A DNA stretch of 64,000 nucleotides from Shinella sp. WSJ-2 (GTDB lineage: Bacteria; Pseudomonadota; Alphaproteobacteria; Rhizobiales; Rhizobiaceae), in contig NZ_QWBU01000001.1 of NCBI RefSeq assembly GCF_003432075.1, positions 744,001 through 808,000 on the forward strand, read 5' to 3'. The notes under the pieces are model-generated. The model made no database searches. It saw nothing but the letters and a program-made list of their open reading frames with translations, and was not told where the DNA came from. Position 1 is the stretch's first letter, and every line of letters starts with the position of its first letter. The translations under genes were made by a program, and so were the position numbers. This document shows positions 1 through 9,189 of the stretch, in pieces.

Positions 1-354
1 GAAGGAGCCCTCGCCGGGCAATGTGCCCTTGATGTCAAGGCTGTCGCTCGATTCGAATCGATAGGTGCCCTCCGGCTGCGGGCGCAGATAGGCCGTCATC
101 GGCTTCAGGCCCTCGACCTTCACCGAGCCCTCTTTGGCCTTGTCCAGCAGAACCGAGGGGTTGAGGCGCAATTCATAGAAGGAAGAAGCAGCCTTCACCG
201 TGATGAGGCCGGCATCGACGATGTCCTTCGGCAGATAGTGCGTCAGGCGCTGCTGGAGGCTTTCCGCACCGGCAGGCGAAATCTCCTGGGCGGCGGCGGG
301 GCTTGCCGAAACAAGCGCAAGGGCGGCCGAGGCCATCAGGATCTGTCGTCTCAT
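1..354 (-). CDS. Secreted protein of unknown function, N-terminal part (gene runs off the left edge)
   Basis: The first 118 codons of a leftward gene are visible. The protein opens with MRRQILMASAALALVS and an ASPAAAQE-type cleavage region, a standard Sec signal peptide of about 22 residues, so the product should be periplasmic or surface bound. The start is supported by a GAAGGAG Shine-Dalgarno sequence just upstream (361-367 on the plus strand); the nearby alternative ATG at 359 runs straight into a stop. The visible mature part has short beta-like stretches (for example TAYLRPQPEGTYRF) and no motif I recognise. Function unknown. Confidence 0.75.
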   Translation of the reverse strand, partial: MRRQILMASAALALVSASPAAAQEISPAGAESLQQRLTHYLPKDIVDAGLITVKAASSFYELRLNPSVLLDKAKEGSVKVEGLKPMTAYLRPQPEGTYRFESSDSLDIKGTLPGEGSF

Positions 355-529
355 TCCATTCTCCTTCAGCGAAGCTTTCGCCACCGAACATCCAATCGCA
401 GCGGCAGCATGTCAATCCGGGATCAAGCCGGCCCCGGCCCTTGCATTTCCGGGCATTCTTGTTTATGGAGCCCCCGTCCGCGTAGACACCCTTGGAGGCA
501 ACGTGGATGAGGCTTTCACGAAATCCTCA

Positions 530-571
530 AGCCTTTTGCATCGCCGGGCGCAGCCCGATGCGCGAAAGGCT
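530..571 (+). promoter_or_regulatory. Structured 5' leader hairpin of rplY
   Basis: A long imperfect stem-loop sits 28 nt upstream of the rplY start codon. AGCCTTT (530-536) pairs with AAAGGCT (565-571), GCATC (538-542) with GATGC (557-561), and GGGC (546-549) with GCCC (553-556), closing a GCA loop. There is no T tract, so it is not a terminator. It lies where a ribosomal-protein leader or translational operator could act, but that role is inferred only. Confidence 0.5.
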
Positions 572-598
572 CTCCAGTAACACACGAAAGGTAAAGCC

Positions 599-1207
599 AT
601 GAGCCACGAAACTTACGAGCTCAAGGCCGAGACGCGCGAACGGGTTGGTAAGGGGTCCTCCCGTGAACTTCGCCGCAACGGCCTTATTCCTGCAGTAATC
701 TACGGCGACAAGCAGGCCCCCCTGTCGATCGCCCTCTCGACCAAGGACGTCACCCAGCGCATCCACGCTGGCGGCTTCAAGACGACGGTCGCCACGATCG
801 ACGTCAACGGCGAGAAGATCAAGGTTCTGCCTAAGGACTTCCAGCTGGATCCCGTCCGCGACTTCACCATGCATGTCGACTTCCTGCGCGTTTCGGGTAA
901 CACCCACGTTGTCGTCGAAGTGCCGGTTCACTTCATCAATGAAGAGAAGTCCCCGGGCATCAAGGCCGGCGGTGTCCTGAATATCGTGCGCCATGCAGTC
1001 GAGCTGCACGCTCTGGCTGGCGACATCCCGGAATTCCTGACCGCCGATCTCTCCGGCCTCAAGGTCGGCGACGGCATCCACATCTCGCACATCAAGCTGC
1101 CGAAGGGCACGAGCCCGGTCATCTCCGACCGTGACTTCACGATCGCCACGATCGCTGTTCCGGCAGCCGGCGTGAAGGAAGAAGAAGCCGAAGGCTCCGC
1201 AGAATAA
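599..1207 (+). CDS. rplY: 50S ribosomal protein L25, long CTC-type
   Basis: This 202-residue protein is the long (general stress protein CTC) form of L25, which binds 5S rRNA in the large ribosomal subunit. The N-terminal L25 domain (about residues 5-95, with [20 protein letters not shown] and IPAVIYG) is followed by the TL5/CTC C-terminal beta domain (about 100-190, with [23 protein letters not shown]). An acidic tail EEEAEGSAE ends the protein. The ATG follows GAAAGG. A stem-loop lies in its leader and a strong intrinsic terminator follows, so it is probably transcribed alone. Confidence 0.97.
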   Translation: MSHETYELKAETRERVGKGSSRELRRNGLIPAVIYGDKQAPLSIALSTKDVTQRIHAGGFKTTVATIDVNGEKIKVLPKDFQLDPVRDFTMHVDFLRVSGNTHVVVEVPVHFINEEKSPGIKAGGVLNIVRHAVELHALAGDIPEFLTADLSGLKVGDGIHISHIKLPKGTSPVISDRDFTIATIAVPAAGVKEEEAEGSAE

Positions 1208-1230
1208 TCCCATCTCCGGGACCATTCTCG

Positions 1231-1266
1231 AAACCCCGCGCCTGACCCAGGGCGCGGGGTTTTTCT
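1231..1266 (+). terminator. Intrinsic terminator of rplY
   Basis: The perfect 10-bp stem ACCCCGCGCC / GGCGCGGGGT (1233-1242 with 1251-1260) has an 8-nt loop and is followed by a T-rich run, 25 nt after the rplY stop. Confidence 0.92.
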
Positions 1267-1439
1267 TTGCCGAAACGGACCAAGTTACCGCCGCGGGAAG
1301 TTTGAATTATCAGCACTTTTGCGGGTCGCCATTTCAGCAACATTTAAGACTTTGATGAAAATCTGGCCCTTGGGGAAAATGGCAAAAGCCAAGAGGGGCA
1401 TATGAACTGGCTTTGTAACGCAGCGGAGGGACGACCGGC

Positions 1440-3833
1440 ATGAAAATGCATTCGGTCGAAGGCCGCTTCATCGCCATCGTCATCGGCGCCCTGCTCGTCT
1501 TCGTCGCTCCGCTCTTCCTGCTGTTCCTGATCCTTTCGTCGGACCGCGTCGCACGCGAGCGCCTGCAAAACACCGAAGTGCTGCTTCAGGCCAATGTCCA
1601 GGCGCTCGGCAAGCCGCTGTGGGATTTCGACAAGGAAAGCATCGACCAGATTGTCACCGCACTTCAGGCTGATGCCGACATCAGCTATGTTCAGGTGCGC
1701 GACACCTCGGACGTCATCGACATCCGCAAGCCCACCGTCTCGCCCAACCCGGACGACGCGCGCTCCATCGTCAAGACCGATATCCTCTATAAGGCGACCG
1801 ACGGCATCAAGAAGGTCGGGACGGCGGAAATCTGGATTCGCAAAGAAGGTCTATTCTCGCGCTTCTCGACGGATGAGCTGAGCATCTTCGCCATCTTCTT
1901 CTTTGCCGTCGCAACGCTCTTCACCGCCGCCATCATCGGCAACCGTATCACCATCATCCGTCCGCTGATGCGACTGACCGCGGCCATCGAAGCGACGCGC
2001 CGGCTCGGCTCGCGCCATCATGTCGACTGGACCTCGAACGACGAGATGGGCGCGCTCGCGCATAACTTCAACGAGATGCAGAGCAAGCTGGCACGCGAGG
2101 AAAACGAGCTGAAACTCGCTCATGCCCGCGCCACCGATATCTACAACCTGACACCGGCCATGCTGTTCTCCATCGATGCGCAAAACCGCATCACGGCCGT
2201 CAGCGACTATTGGCTGACCGCGACCGGCTATCGCCGTGAGGCGGTGATCGGCCATGAATTCACCGACTTCGTTGTCGAGGAGTGCCGCGAGACCTATCGC
2301 AAGCGACATACGACGAACCTGGAGGACGGCGGCATCTGCGAGGTGACCCTGCGCTTCCTGTGCGCCGACGGCAACGTGATCGACGTGCTGATCCTGGAAA
2401 CCGGCGCAGAGGCAAGCAGCAGGCGTCAGGCGCTATCGCTCTCGGTCATGACCGATGTCACCGATCTCAAGGAAGCCGAGACCCGTAACCATCGCCAGGC
2501 CATTACCGACCACCTGACCGGCCTGCTCAACCGTCAAGGCTTCGAGACCGTGCTGGACGAGCTGATCGGCGAAGTGGACGCGCATGGTCAGCAGCTCGCC
2601 TGCCTTTTCGTCGATCTCGACCGCTTCAAGTGGATCAACGACAATCTCGGCCATGCCAGCGGCGATGACGTGCTCTGTCAGGTTGCCATGCGGCTGCGCC
2701 GCCAGCTGCGCGCCAATGACGTGATCGCCCGGCTCGGCGGCGACGAATTCGCCATCCTGCTGTCCGCCCCAGATGCCCGCCAGCTCGCCATGGACATCAG
2801 CAACCGGCTGGTCGCCAGCCTGCGCGCACCGCTCATTGTCAACGGTGCGGAGCTCAATGTCAGCGCCAGCATTGGCATCGCTGTTTATCCCGACCATGCC
2901 GCCACCGCCGCCTGCCTCTTACAGAAATCCGACATGGCCATGTATGCGCGCAAGCGCAGCGGCAAGAACGGCGTGCAGCTCTTCGACAACAACATGGTCG
3001 ACATCGCCCGCAGGCGACTCGAGATCGAGCAATTCATCGACCAGGGGCTGCGCGACGACTGGTTCGCCGCCCATCTCCAGCCGATTGTCAGCCTCGCGGA
3101 CGGCCGCGTCGCCGGGTTCGAGGCCCTGATGCGCCTGCATCACCCCGAGCGCGGCATCCTGCCGCCGGCCAAGATCATTGGCATTGCGGAGGAGAACGGC
3201 ACGATCGCCCGGATCGGCGATTGCATCCTCTCGAAGGCCATCGCCAATCTGGCAGTCATCTCCAAGCTTGATGGCCTTGGCGACACCTATCTCGCGGTCA
3301 ATTTCTCGCCCCTGCAATTCGAGCAGGTCCTGCCCGCCCGCATCGCGGCCCTGCTTCTGGAAAGAGGCATCGCACCGTCGCGCATCGTCGTCGAGATCAC
3401 CGAGGCCGTGCTGATGCTGGACAATCCCGTCGTGCGCGAGGTGCTCGACGCGCTTTCCGATCTCGGCTGCCGCATCGCGCTTGACGATTTCGGCACGGGT
3501 TATTCCTCGCTCAGCTATCTCAACCGTTTCCCGGTCGATATCGTCAAGGTCGACCAGTCCTTCACCCGCTCGCTCTCCTCTGATCAACCGGATGTGCGCC
3601 GCAAGAGCCGCATGCTCGTCGAGGGCATCCGCACCATCTCGCACCAGATGGGTTGTACGGTGGTGGCCGAAGGCATTGAGACGACGGAACAATGGGATAT
3701 CCTGCAGAGCATGGATATCGAGTTCGGGCAGGGTTACCTGCTGAGTAAGCCCTTGCCGCTGGAGGCGCTGCTCGAAAAACTCGACGAATTTGCAAAGCCC
3801 GACGTGCCCGGGCGTCGCGCCATGGCCTCCTGA
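1440..3833 (+). CDS. Membrane-bound GGDEF-EAL cyclic-di-GMP turnover protein
   Basis: A 797-residue sensor. Two transmembrane segments (about 9-32 and 146-167) flank a periplasmic domain containing an LWDFD motif; a HAMP linker (about 168-222) and a PAS domain (about 230-345) follow. The diguanylate cyclase domain has an intact GGDEF (433-437), with the inhibitory RxxD site as RAND five residues upstream. The phosphodiesterase domain has an intact EAL motif (E560) plus VNFSP, EITEAV, DDFGTGYSS and KVDQSF. Both catalytic halves therefore look competent, so the net direction cannot be told from sequence. Start is supported by GGAGGG upstream. The solute-binding gene starts 19 nt after its stop and is probably co-transcribed, perhaps supplying the ligand input. 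Confidence 0.93.
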   Translation: MKMHSVEGRFIAIVIGALLVFVAPLFLLFLILSSDRVARERLQNTEVLLQANVQALGKPLWDFDKESIDQIVTALQADADISYVQVRDTSDVIDIRKPTVSPNPDDARSIVKTDILYKATDGIKKVGTAEIWIRKEGLFSRFSTDELSIFAIFFFAVATLFTAAIIGNRITIIRPLMRLTAAIEATRRLGSRHHVDWTSNDEMGALAHNFNEMQSKLAREENELKLAHARATDIYNLTPAMLFSIDAQNRITAVSDYWLTATGYRREAVIGHEFTDFVVEECRETYRKRHTTNLEDGGICEVTLRFLCADGNVIDVLILETGAEASSRRQALSLSVMTDVTDLKEAETRNHRQAITDHLTGLLNRQGFETVLDELIGEVDAHGQQLACLFVDLDRFKWINDNLGHASGDDVLCQVAMRLRRQLRANDVIARLGGDEFAILLSAPDARQLAMDISNRLVASLRAPLIVNGAELNVSASIGIAVYPDHAATAACLLQKSDMAMYARKRSGKNGVQLFDNNMVDIARRRLEIEQFIDQGLRDDWFAAHLQPIVSLADGRVAGFEALMRLHHPERGILPPAKIIGIAEENGTIARIGDCILSKAIANLAVISKLDGLGDTYLAVNFSPLQFEQVLPARIAALLLERGIAPSRIVVEITEAVLMLDNPVVREVLDALSDLGCRIALDDFGTGYSSLSYLNRFPVDIVKVDQSFTRSLSSDQPDVRRKSRMLVEGIRTISHQMGCTVVAEGIETTEQWDILQSMDIEFGQGYLLSKPLPLEALLEKLDEFAKPDVPGRRAMAS

Positions 3834-3852
3834 AAGTTTGAGGGACAAGACG

Positions 3853-4602
3853 ATGAAGACACTGCTTTTGACGCTTTGCTTGTCGCTTGCCCCGCTTTCT
3901 TTAGCCCTTGCCGAAACGCTGCATTTCGTGACGGAAGAATATGCCCCCTTCAACTACACCAAGGACGGCAAGATTACCGGCATCGCGGTCGATCAGGTGG
4001 AGACGATCGCCAAGGCTGCCGGTATCGACTACACGCTGGAGATCATGCCCTGGGCGCGCGCCTTCGCGATGGCCGAGAACCAGCCGAACACCTGCGTTTT
4101 CACGACGGGCTACAACCGCGAGCGCACCAAGCGTTTCATCTGGGTCAATCCACTGCTCAAGGACCAGATGGTTCTCATCAAACGTCAGGGCGACGCGCAT
4201 AACGGCCTGACGCTTGCCAAAGCGCTCGAACTTAAGGTCGGCTCGCAACGCGGCGATTTTGCCGTGGAGGCGCTTGAACTCCTTGGCTTCAAGAATATCG
4301 ACCTCGCCGCCGATATCGACATCACGCTGCGCAAGCTTCTTTCCGGCCGCATCGACTTGATGCCGACCTCCGTCAAAACCTACAAGAAGCTGATCAAAGA
4401 CGGGATTCCGGTCGAGAAAGCCATGTTGATGGATGGCCAGATTTATGGACTCGCCTGCAACAGACAGACCCCACAGCAACTGATCGCGGGTCTTCAGGCC
4501 GAGCTGGACAAGCTGATCCTTAACGGCGATCAGGACCGGATCTTCACCGCCTACGGCCTGCCCCCGGACACGCGTACGGCCGACAACGGCATGAAGAATT
4601 GA
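3853..4602 (+). CDS. Periplasmic solute-binding protein, amino-acid type (SBP_bac_3)
   Basis: A 249-residue protein with a cleavable signal peptide (MKTLLLTLCLSLAPLSLALA, cleavage about residue 20) and the fold markers of family 3 solute-binding proteins: FVTEEYAPFNY at the mature N-terminus, GIAVDQVETIAKAAGI, then the second lobe LKVGSQRGDFAVEAL. No ABC permease or ATPase genes are nearby. Its placement 19 nt behind a GGDEF-EAL membrane sensor suggests it feeds ligand information to that sensor rather than to transport; this is inference. The ATG at 3853 is preferred over an upstream in-frame start because it begins directly with the signal peptide. Confidence 0.85.
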   Translation: MKTLLLTLCLSLAPLSLALAETLHFVTEEYAPFNYTKDGKITGIAVDQVETIAKAAGIDYTLEIMPWARAFAMAENQPNTCVFTTGYNRERTKRFIWVNPLLKDQMVLIKRQGDAHNGLTLAKALELKVGSQRGDFAVEALELLGFKNIDLAADIDITLRKLLSGRIDLMPTSVKTYKKLIKDGIPVEKAMLMDGQIYGLACNRQTPQQLIAGLQAELDKLILNGDQDRIFTAYGLPPDTRTADNGMKN

Positions 4603-4674
4603 CCCAAGGCGGTTGACTTCCAGCCGCTTTCGCGGTGGTGAAGACACGAATAACTTTTCTTGCGGACCACTTCC

Positions 4675-5391
4675 ATGCAGATCATCGTGGGTCTCGGCAA
4701 TCCGGGCGCAAAATATGCGGGCAACCGCCACAATATCGGTTTCATGGCGCTGGATGCGATCCACCGCAAGAACCCGTTCTCGCCCTGGTCGAAGAAATTC
4801 AAGGCCGAAATCGCCGAAGGCGAGATCGCTGGCGAGAAGGTGCTGCTCGTTAAGCCGCAGACTTTCATGAACCTATCGGGGGAATCGGTCGGCGAGGCGA
4901 TGCGGTTCTTCAAACTCGCCCCGAAGGACATTGTTGCGATCTATGACGAACTCGATCTCGCACCCGGCAAGGTGCGCATCAAGGTCGGCGGCGGCCATGG
5001 CGGGCACAACGGCATCAAGTCGATCGACGCCCATTGCGGCAAGGAGTACCGGCGCATGCGCCTCGGCATCGGCCATCCCGGTGCCAAGGAGCTGGTGACC
5101 AACCACGTGCTCGGCGATTTCGCCAAGGCCGACCATATCTGGCTCGACCCGCTGCTCGACGAGCTGGCTCTCAACACCGACATGCTGGTGCGGGGTGAGG
5201 ATTCGCAGCTGATGAACAAGCTGGTACTCGCCACCGGCAGCAAGCCGGAGGAGAAGGCCGCGCCCGAAAAGAAGCCCGGCGGCCAGTCCCACATCCGCCA
5301 GGCGCGAAACCACAACCAGCCGAAAATCCTGCCGACGACAGGCCCGATGGCGGAAATGCTGAAGAAGCTGCTCGGCAACAAGGGCGAATAA
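4675..5391 (+). CDS. pth: Peptidyl-tRNA hydrolase
   Basis: A 238-residue cytosolic enzyme that releases stalled peptides from peptidyl-tRNA. Family motifs are complete: [23 protein letters not shown] with the catalytic His of [28 protein letters not shown] and [13 protein letters not shown]. Relative to the common length near 195 residues it has a C-terminal extension of about 40 residues rich in Lys, Glu and Pro, seen in other rhizobial forms. The ATG at 4675 matches the family N-terminus; no strong Shine-Dalgarno sequence is visible. In many alphaproteobacteria pth follows rplY directly; here a c-di-GMP module sits between. Confidence 0.96.
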   Translation: MQIIVGLGNPGAKYAGNRHNIGFMALDAIHRKNPFSPWSKKFKAEIAEGEIAGEKVLLVKPQTFMNLSGESVGEAMRFFKLAPKDIVAIYDELDLAPGKVRIKVGGGHGGHNGIKSIDAHCGKEYRRMRLGIGHPGAKELVTNHVLGDFAKADHIWLDPLLDELALNTDMLVRGEDSQLMNKLVLATGSKPEEKAAPEKKPGGQSHIRQARNHNQPKILPTTGPMAEMLKKLLGNKGE

Positions 5392-5401
5392 GAAGTAGCG
5401 G

Positions 5402-5713
5402 CTACTCTTCCGGCTCCGTCTGAAACAGCAATGGATAGCCCGCCTCCTTGGCGAGGTCCGTCGCCTCCTTCGCCTTGGTCTCGGCGATATCGCGGGCGCA
5501 GATGACGACGACGCAGGTGCCCATCTTGTGGGCCGTCATCATCACCCGGTAGCTCGTTTCCTCGGCCATGCGGAACACGGCCTTCAGCACCAGCACGACG
5601 AATTCGCGCGGCGTATAGTCGTCGTTGACGAGCAGAACCTTGTAGAGCTTCGGCCGTTCGAGCTTCGGCTTGGTTGATGTCTTCGGGGTGAGGGTCGTGT
5701 CACCATTGCTCAT
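5402..5713 (-). CDS. clpS2: ATP-dependent Clp protease adaptor, ClpS2 type
   Basis: A 103-residue adaptor that delivers N-degron substrates to ClpA. The core has LYKVLLVNDDYTPREFVV with the substrate-binding Asn-Asp pair, then AVFRMAEETSYRVMM and HKMGTCVVVICARDIAETKA, matching the ClpS2 subgroup found beside classical ClpS1 in Agrobacterium and relatives. The first 20 residues are a flexible polar Thr/Lys-rich leader. It is transcribed towards pth and ends 10 nt from it. Confidence 0.9.
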   Translation of the reverse strand: MSNGDTTLTPKTSTKPKLERPKLYKVLLVNDDYTPREFVVLVLKAVFRMAEETSYRVMMTAHKMGTCVVVICARDIAETKAKEATDLAKEAGYPLLFQTEPEE

Positions 5714-5871
5714 GGGAAGCTCCTCATGACGTTGGCTTCGAGCGATGTTGAGCCATTGTGCACCGCAGGAGGCGTGAGTTCAAGGCCCCGGTGCCGCCAA
5801 GCTCTTGACCCTGCCTCTCCCATCCCCCATAGCGAGGGCAACGATTTTCTTAAGACGAATGGACCATCTCC

Positions 5872-6975
5872 ATGGGCTTCAAATGCGGTATCGTCGGCCT
5901 GCCGAATGTCGGCAAGTCGACCCTCTTCAATGCGCTGACCAAGACGGCGGCCGCCCAGGCGGCGAACTATCCCTTCTGCACCATCGAGCCGAACACCGGC
6001 GAAGTGGCGGTTCCCGATCCGCGCATGAAGGCGCTCGCCGCCATTGCCGGCTCCAACGAAATCATCCCGACGCGCATCTCCTTCGTCGACATCGCCGGCC
6101 TCGTGCGTGGCGCGTCGAAGGGTGAAGGCCTCGGCAACAAGTTCCTCGCCAATATCCGCGAAGTCGACGCCGTGGTGCACGTGCTGCGCTGCTTCGAGGA
6201 CGACGACATCACTCATGTCGAAGGCCGCATCAATCCGGTGGGCGACGCCGACACGATCGAGACCGAGCTGATGCTCGCCGACCTCGAAAGCCTGGAGCGC
6301 CGCGTCGAGCAGACCCGCAAGCGCGCCGCCAGCAAGGACAAGGATTCGCTCGCCCAGCTGCCGATCATGGAAGCCGTGGTGAAGCTCCTGAACGAGGGCA
6401 AGCCGGCCCGTCTTCTCCTGAAGACGTTGGCGCCGGAAGAGATCGAGGTCCTGAAGGGCCTGAACCTGCTCACCTCACATCCGGTTCTTTACGTCTGCAA
6501 CGTCGCGGAAGCCGATGCCTCGACCGGCAACGCGCACACCGAAGCAGTCGCCGCCATGGCTAGGGAACAGGGCGCGGAATGCGTCATCATCTCGGCTGCG
6601 ATCGAATCCGAAGTCGCGCAGCTGCCGGAAGAAGAAGCCGAAGAATTCCTCTCGGCGCTCGGCCTCACGGAAGCTGGCCTCGACCGCCTCATCCGCGCCG
6701 GCTACCACCTGCTCGACCTCATCACCTATTTCACCGTCGGCCCTAAGGAAACGCGCGCCTGGACCATCGTGCGCGGCACCAAGGCCCCGCAGGCGGCCGG
6801 CGTCATCCATACCGATTTCGAACGCGGTTTCATCCGCGCCTTTACCATCTCCTATGACGACTACATCGCCTACAAGGGCGAAGTCGGTGCCAAGGAAGCC
6901 GGTAAGGGTCGCGACGAAGGCAAGGAATACGTGGTCAACGACGGCGACGTCATCCACTTCCGCTTCAACACGTAA
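5872..6975 (+). CDS. ychF: Redox-regulated ribosome-binding ATPase YchF (Obg family)
   Basis: A 367-residue P-loop protein, the usual length. The G1 box is GLPNVGKS (about residues 8-15), the switch region is [19 protein letters not shown], and NVAE replaces the GTP-specific NKxD, the hallmark of the ATP-preferring YchF. The C-terminal TGS domain covers about 280-367 ([19 protein letters not shown], ending with [13 protein letters not shown]). It binds ribosomes and modulates stress responses in known members. A terminator follows 27 nt after the stop. Confidence 0.97.
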   Translation: MGFKCGIVGLPNVGKSTLFNALTKTAAAQAANYPFCTIEPNTGEVAVPDPRMKALAAIAGSNEIIPTRISFVDIAGLVRGASKGEGLGNKFLANIREVDAVVHVLRCFEDDDITHVEGRINPVGDADTIETELMLADLESLERRVEQTRKRAASKDKDSLAQLPIMEAVVKLLNEGKPARLLLKTLAPEEIEVLKGLNLLTSHPVLYVCNVAEADASTGNAHTEAVAAMAREQGAECVIISAAIESEVAQLPEEEAEEFLSALGLTEAGLDRLIRAGYHLLDLITYFTVGPKETRAWTIVRGTKAPQAAGVIHTDFERGFIRAFTISYDDYIAYKGEVGAKEAGKGRDEGKEYVVNDGDVIHFRFNT

Positions 6976-7001
6976 GCGGCAAACATCTTGGCATCTTCAA
7001 G

Positions 7002-7035
7002 CTGCCGTCCCTCACCGGAGGGGCGGCAGTTTTTC
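7002..7035 (+). terminator. Intrinsic terminator of ychF, overlapping the 3' end of the convergent gene
   Basis: CTGCCGTCCCT and AGGGGCGGCAG (7002-7012 and 7019-7029) form a stem with one mismatch, followed by six T in the plus strand. The hairpin includes the last codons of the leftward membrane protein gene. Confidence 0.85.
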
Positions 7036-8130
7036 TTTGAGCGCCAGAGGCAGCGGCGTCACCGTCCAGCGCCGGAAATGCGGCCAGCCGATACCGATAG
7101 TCAGAACGACGACGCCGACGATCAAAAGCGTCAGGAAGATATAGCTTTCGGGTGCGGCCGCCGTGCGCTGGAGCAGGCTTGCCGTGGCAAGGCCGAGCGA
7201 AAGCAGGCCTGACGTCACGAAGGCGCGTCGGTCGATAGCAAGGCCGATCCCCATCAGCACCACGACGATCGCGACGATAACAAGCGCCTCCGGCAGGCCC
7301 TTGTCGCTGCTGAACAGCGTGTCATTGGCGAAATCGCCGAGGAAGATGAAACAGAGCGTCGAATAGAGCAGCGCCGGCGCCGTGACCAGATGCAGCCAGA
7401 AGGCAATATCGGAGCGGCGTGAGACGCGAAACCGGTCCTCGAGATCATAAGCCATCGCCACGCCGAACAGCACCAGAGCGGCAGCAAGGAAGATGCCGGC
7501 GGAGAGCATCGGGTGATCGGTGATCATATCGGCGCTGCCCGTCAGCCGCGCCAGCGCCAGGAAGACGAGGCCGAGCGCCATGGCCGCCAGCGACAAGAAC
7601 CACAGGCTGAGCGACAGCGGAATGCGATAGCGCCAGTAGAAGGGCGGCAAAAGCAGTGCGAAGGGCAGCATGGTCAGCAGGAAGTCGAGATAGGGGCTTT
7701 TCTCAGCGCCCAGGACATCGTCCAGCAGCAGCATCGTCGTGATGCCGATCCAGTGGGCATAGAGAAGCGTCAGCAGCACGGCGGGCAGAGCGAGGCGCTG
7801 CCGTTTCACGAGGATTTCCGCGAGGACGATGATGGCCGGCAGCGCGGCGAGGAAGGCGCCGATACCCCAGACGCCCGCCATGACGATCGCGACGCCGATA
7901 GTGATCAGCACATCATGGAAGCCGCGGATGAAGCGTGGCGCTTCCGTGTCCTCGACGGGTGCGATGGCGCGGTCTTCGGCAGGGCCGGCGATATCCAGCA
8001 CGCGTGCTTCGGGAGGTGCGGCAAGGACGACGCCGCGCGCTTCCATATAAGGCAGCAGCGTGCTTGCCTGTTCGGCGGAGAGGATCCCCTCGCCTGCCGC
8101 ACCGTCGAGCACGGATTTCAGCGTCTGCAT
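7012..8130 (-). CDS. Polytopic membrane protein of unknown function, DUF2157-like
   Basis: A 372-residue protein with a soluble N-terminal section of about 75 residues followed by roughly ten hydrophobic segments (first near LITIGVAIVMAGVWGIGAFL, last near FLTLLIVGVVVLTIGIGW). The N-terminal GILSAEQASTLLPYME stretch resembles the start of DUF2157 membrane proteins, but this assignment is tentative. The start is fixed by GAGGAG ten bases upstream of the ATG. It is divergent from the MaoC gene pair. Substrate or role cannot be read from the sequence. Confidence 0.75.
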   Translation of the reverse strand: MQTLKSVLDGAAGEGILSAEQASTLLPYMEARGVVLAAPPEARVLDIAGPAEDRAIAPVEDTEAPRFIRGFHDVLITIGVAIVMAGVWGIGAFLAALPAIIVLAEILVKRQRLALPAVLLTLLYAHWIGITTMLLLDDVLGAEKSPYLDFLLTMLPFALLLPPFYWRYRIPLSLSLWFLSLAAMALGLVFLALARLTGSADMITDHPMLSAGIFLAAALVLFGVAMAYDLEDRFRVSRRSDIAFWLHLVTAPALLYSTLCFIFLGDFANDTLFSSDKGLPEALVIVAIVVVLMGIGLAIDRRAFVTSGLLSLGLATASLLQRTAAAPESYIFLTLLIVGVVVLTIGIGWPHFRRWTVTPLPLALKEKLPPLR

Positions 8131-8236
8131 CTGTCGTCGTCTCCTCGTGCGGCGTCGAGGCACCTTACCTGTCCGAAGCCCGCTGGCAAGAGCTTGCAAA
8201 ACGCCGCCCCGCTCGCCATTGTCGGCCCGAAACAGG

Positions 8237-8719
8237 ATGGACGAGACCGTGCCCAACTACACATTTGAAGACTTTACGCCGGGCCGGCGCTTCGACTTTT
8301 CGAAGCGTACGATGACGGCGGACGAGATCATCGCCTTCGCGCGGGAATTCGATCCGCAGCCGATGCATATGGACGAGGCCGCCGGCCGCGCCAGCATTCT
8401 CGGCGGGCTTGCGGCCTCCGGCTGGCACACGAGCGCTGTGATGATGCGCATGCTGTTCGAGGCCTATATCGACGGCTCCACCTCGGAGGGCTCACCCGGT
8501 GTCGACCTCATGGAATGGAAGCGCCCGGTGCTGGCGGGCGATACGCTCGGCGGCCATTGCGAGGTGCTGGATGCCCGAGTCTCGCGCTCGCGGCCGGAGA
8601 TCGGCATCGTGCGCATGCGCGCCGAAGTGACCAACCAGCGTGGCGAGCTGGTTGCGGTCTCCGAATATATCAACATGATGCGCGTTGCCGAAAAGGATGC
8701 CGACCATGCGAATGGCTGA
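8237..8719 (+). CDS. MaoC-like hot-dog dehydratase, first of a tandem pair
   Basis: A 160-residue single hot-dog protein. The hydratase signature appears as EFDPQPMHMDEAA (about residues 38-50), with the Asp and His expected of the (R)-specific enoyl-CoA hydratase active site, followed by GGLAASGWHTSAVMMR and WKRPVLAGDTL. MaoC proteins hydrate or dehydrate acyl-CoA or act on related thioesters. The 3' end overlaps the next gene, a second MaoC protein, by 14 nt, so the two are translationally coupled and may form a heterodimer. Confidence 0.88.
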   Translation: MDETVPNYTFEDFTPGRRFDFSKRTMTADEIIAFAREFDPQPMHMDEAAGRASILGGLAASGWHTSAVMMRMLFEAYIDGSTSEGSPGVDLMEWKRPVLAGDTLGGHCEVLDARVSRSRPEIGIVRMRAEVTNQRGELVAVSEYINMMRVAEKDADHANG

Positions 8720-9173
8720 GCTTTATCCCTTCGGCGAGGCCGTCGAAATCGGATCCAACACGTTTACCGCCGAAGACATCATCCGCTTCGCCGGAAGTTT
8801 CGACCCGCAACCCTTCCATCTCGATGAGGAGCTGGCCAAACATGCCCTGTTCGGCGGCCTCTGCGCCTCGGGCTGGCATACCAGCGCCGGCTGGATGAAG
8901 TGCTTCGTGCCGTTCTGGCTCAGGGAATGCAAGCGCCTTGCCGCCGAGGGCATCGTGGCGCCGAATCTCGGCCCCTCGCCGGGCTTCACCAAGCTCGCCT
9001 GGCTGAAGCCGGTCTTTGCCGGCGATACCATCACCTATTCGGTGACGCTCATCGCCTCGCGCGAGCTGGCAACGCGCAAGGACCGACTGATCAATTCAAT
9101 CCTCTGTGCCGGCCGCAACCAGAACGGCGAACCGGTCATCCGGTTCGAGAGCACGGTTCTGGAATTCGTCTGA
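8706..9173 (+). CDS. MaoC-like hot-dog dehydratase, second of a tandem pair
   Basis: A 155-residue hot-dog protein paralogous to its upstream neighbour. The active-site segment SFDPQPFHLDEEL keeps Asp and His, followed by GGLCASGWHTSAGWMK and WLKPVFAGDTI. The start at MRMAELYPFGE is chosen because it aligns with the beginning of the upstream paralogue and overlaps it by 14 nt. It converges on apt with a 16-nt gap. Specific substrate unknown. Confidence 0.88.
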   Translation: MRMAELYPFGEAVEIGSNTFTAEDIIRFAGSFDPQPFHLDEELAKHALFGGLCASGWHTSAGWMKCFVPFWLRECKRLAAEGIVAPNLGPSPGFTKLAWLKPVFAGDTITYSVTLIASRELATRKDRLINSILCAGRNQNGEPVIRFESTVLEFV

Positions 9174-9189
9174 GAAGGCGACGACGGGC

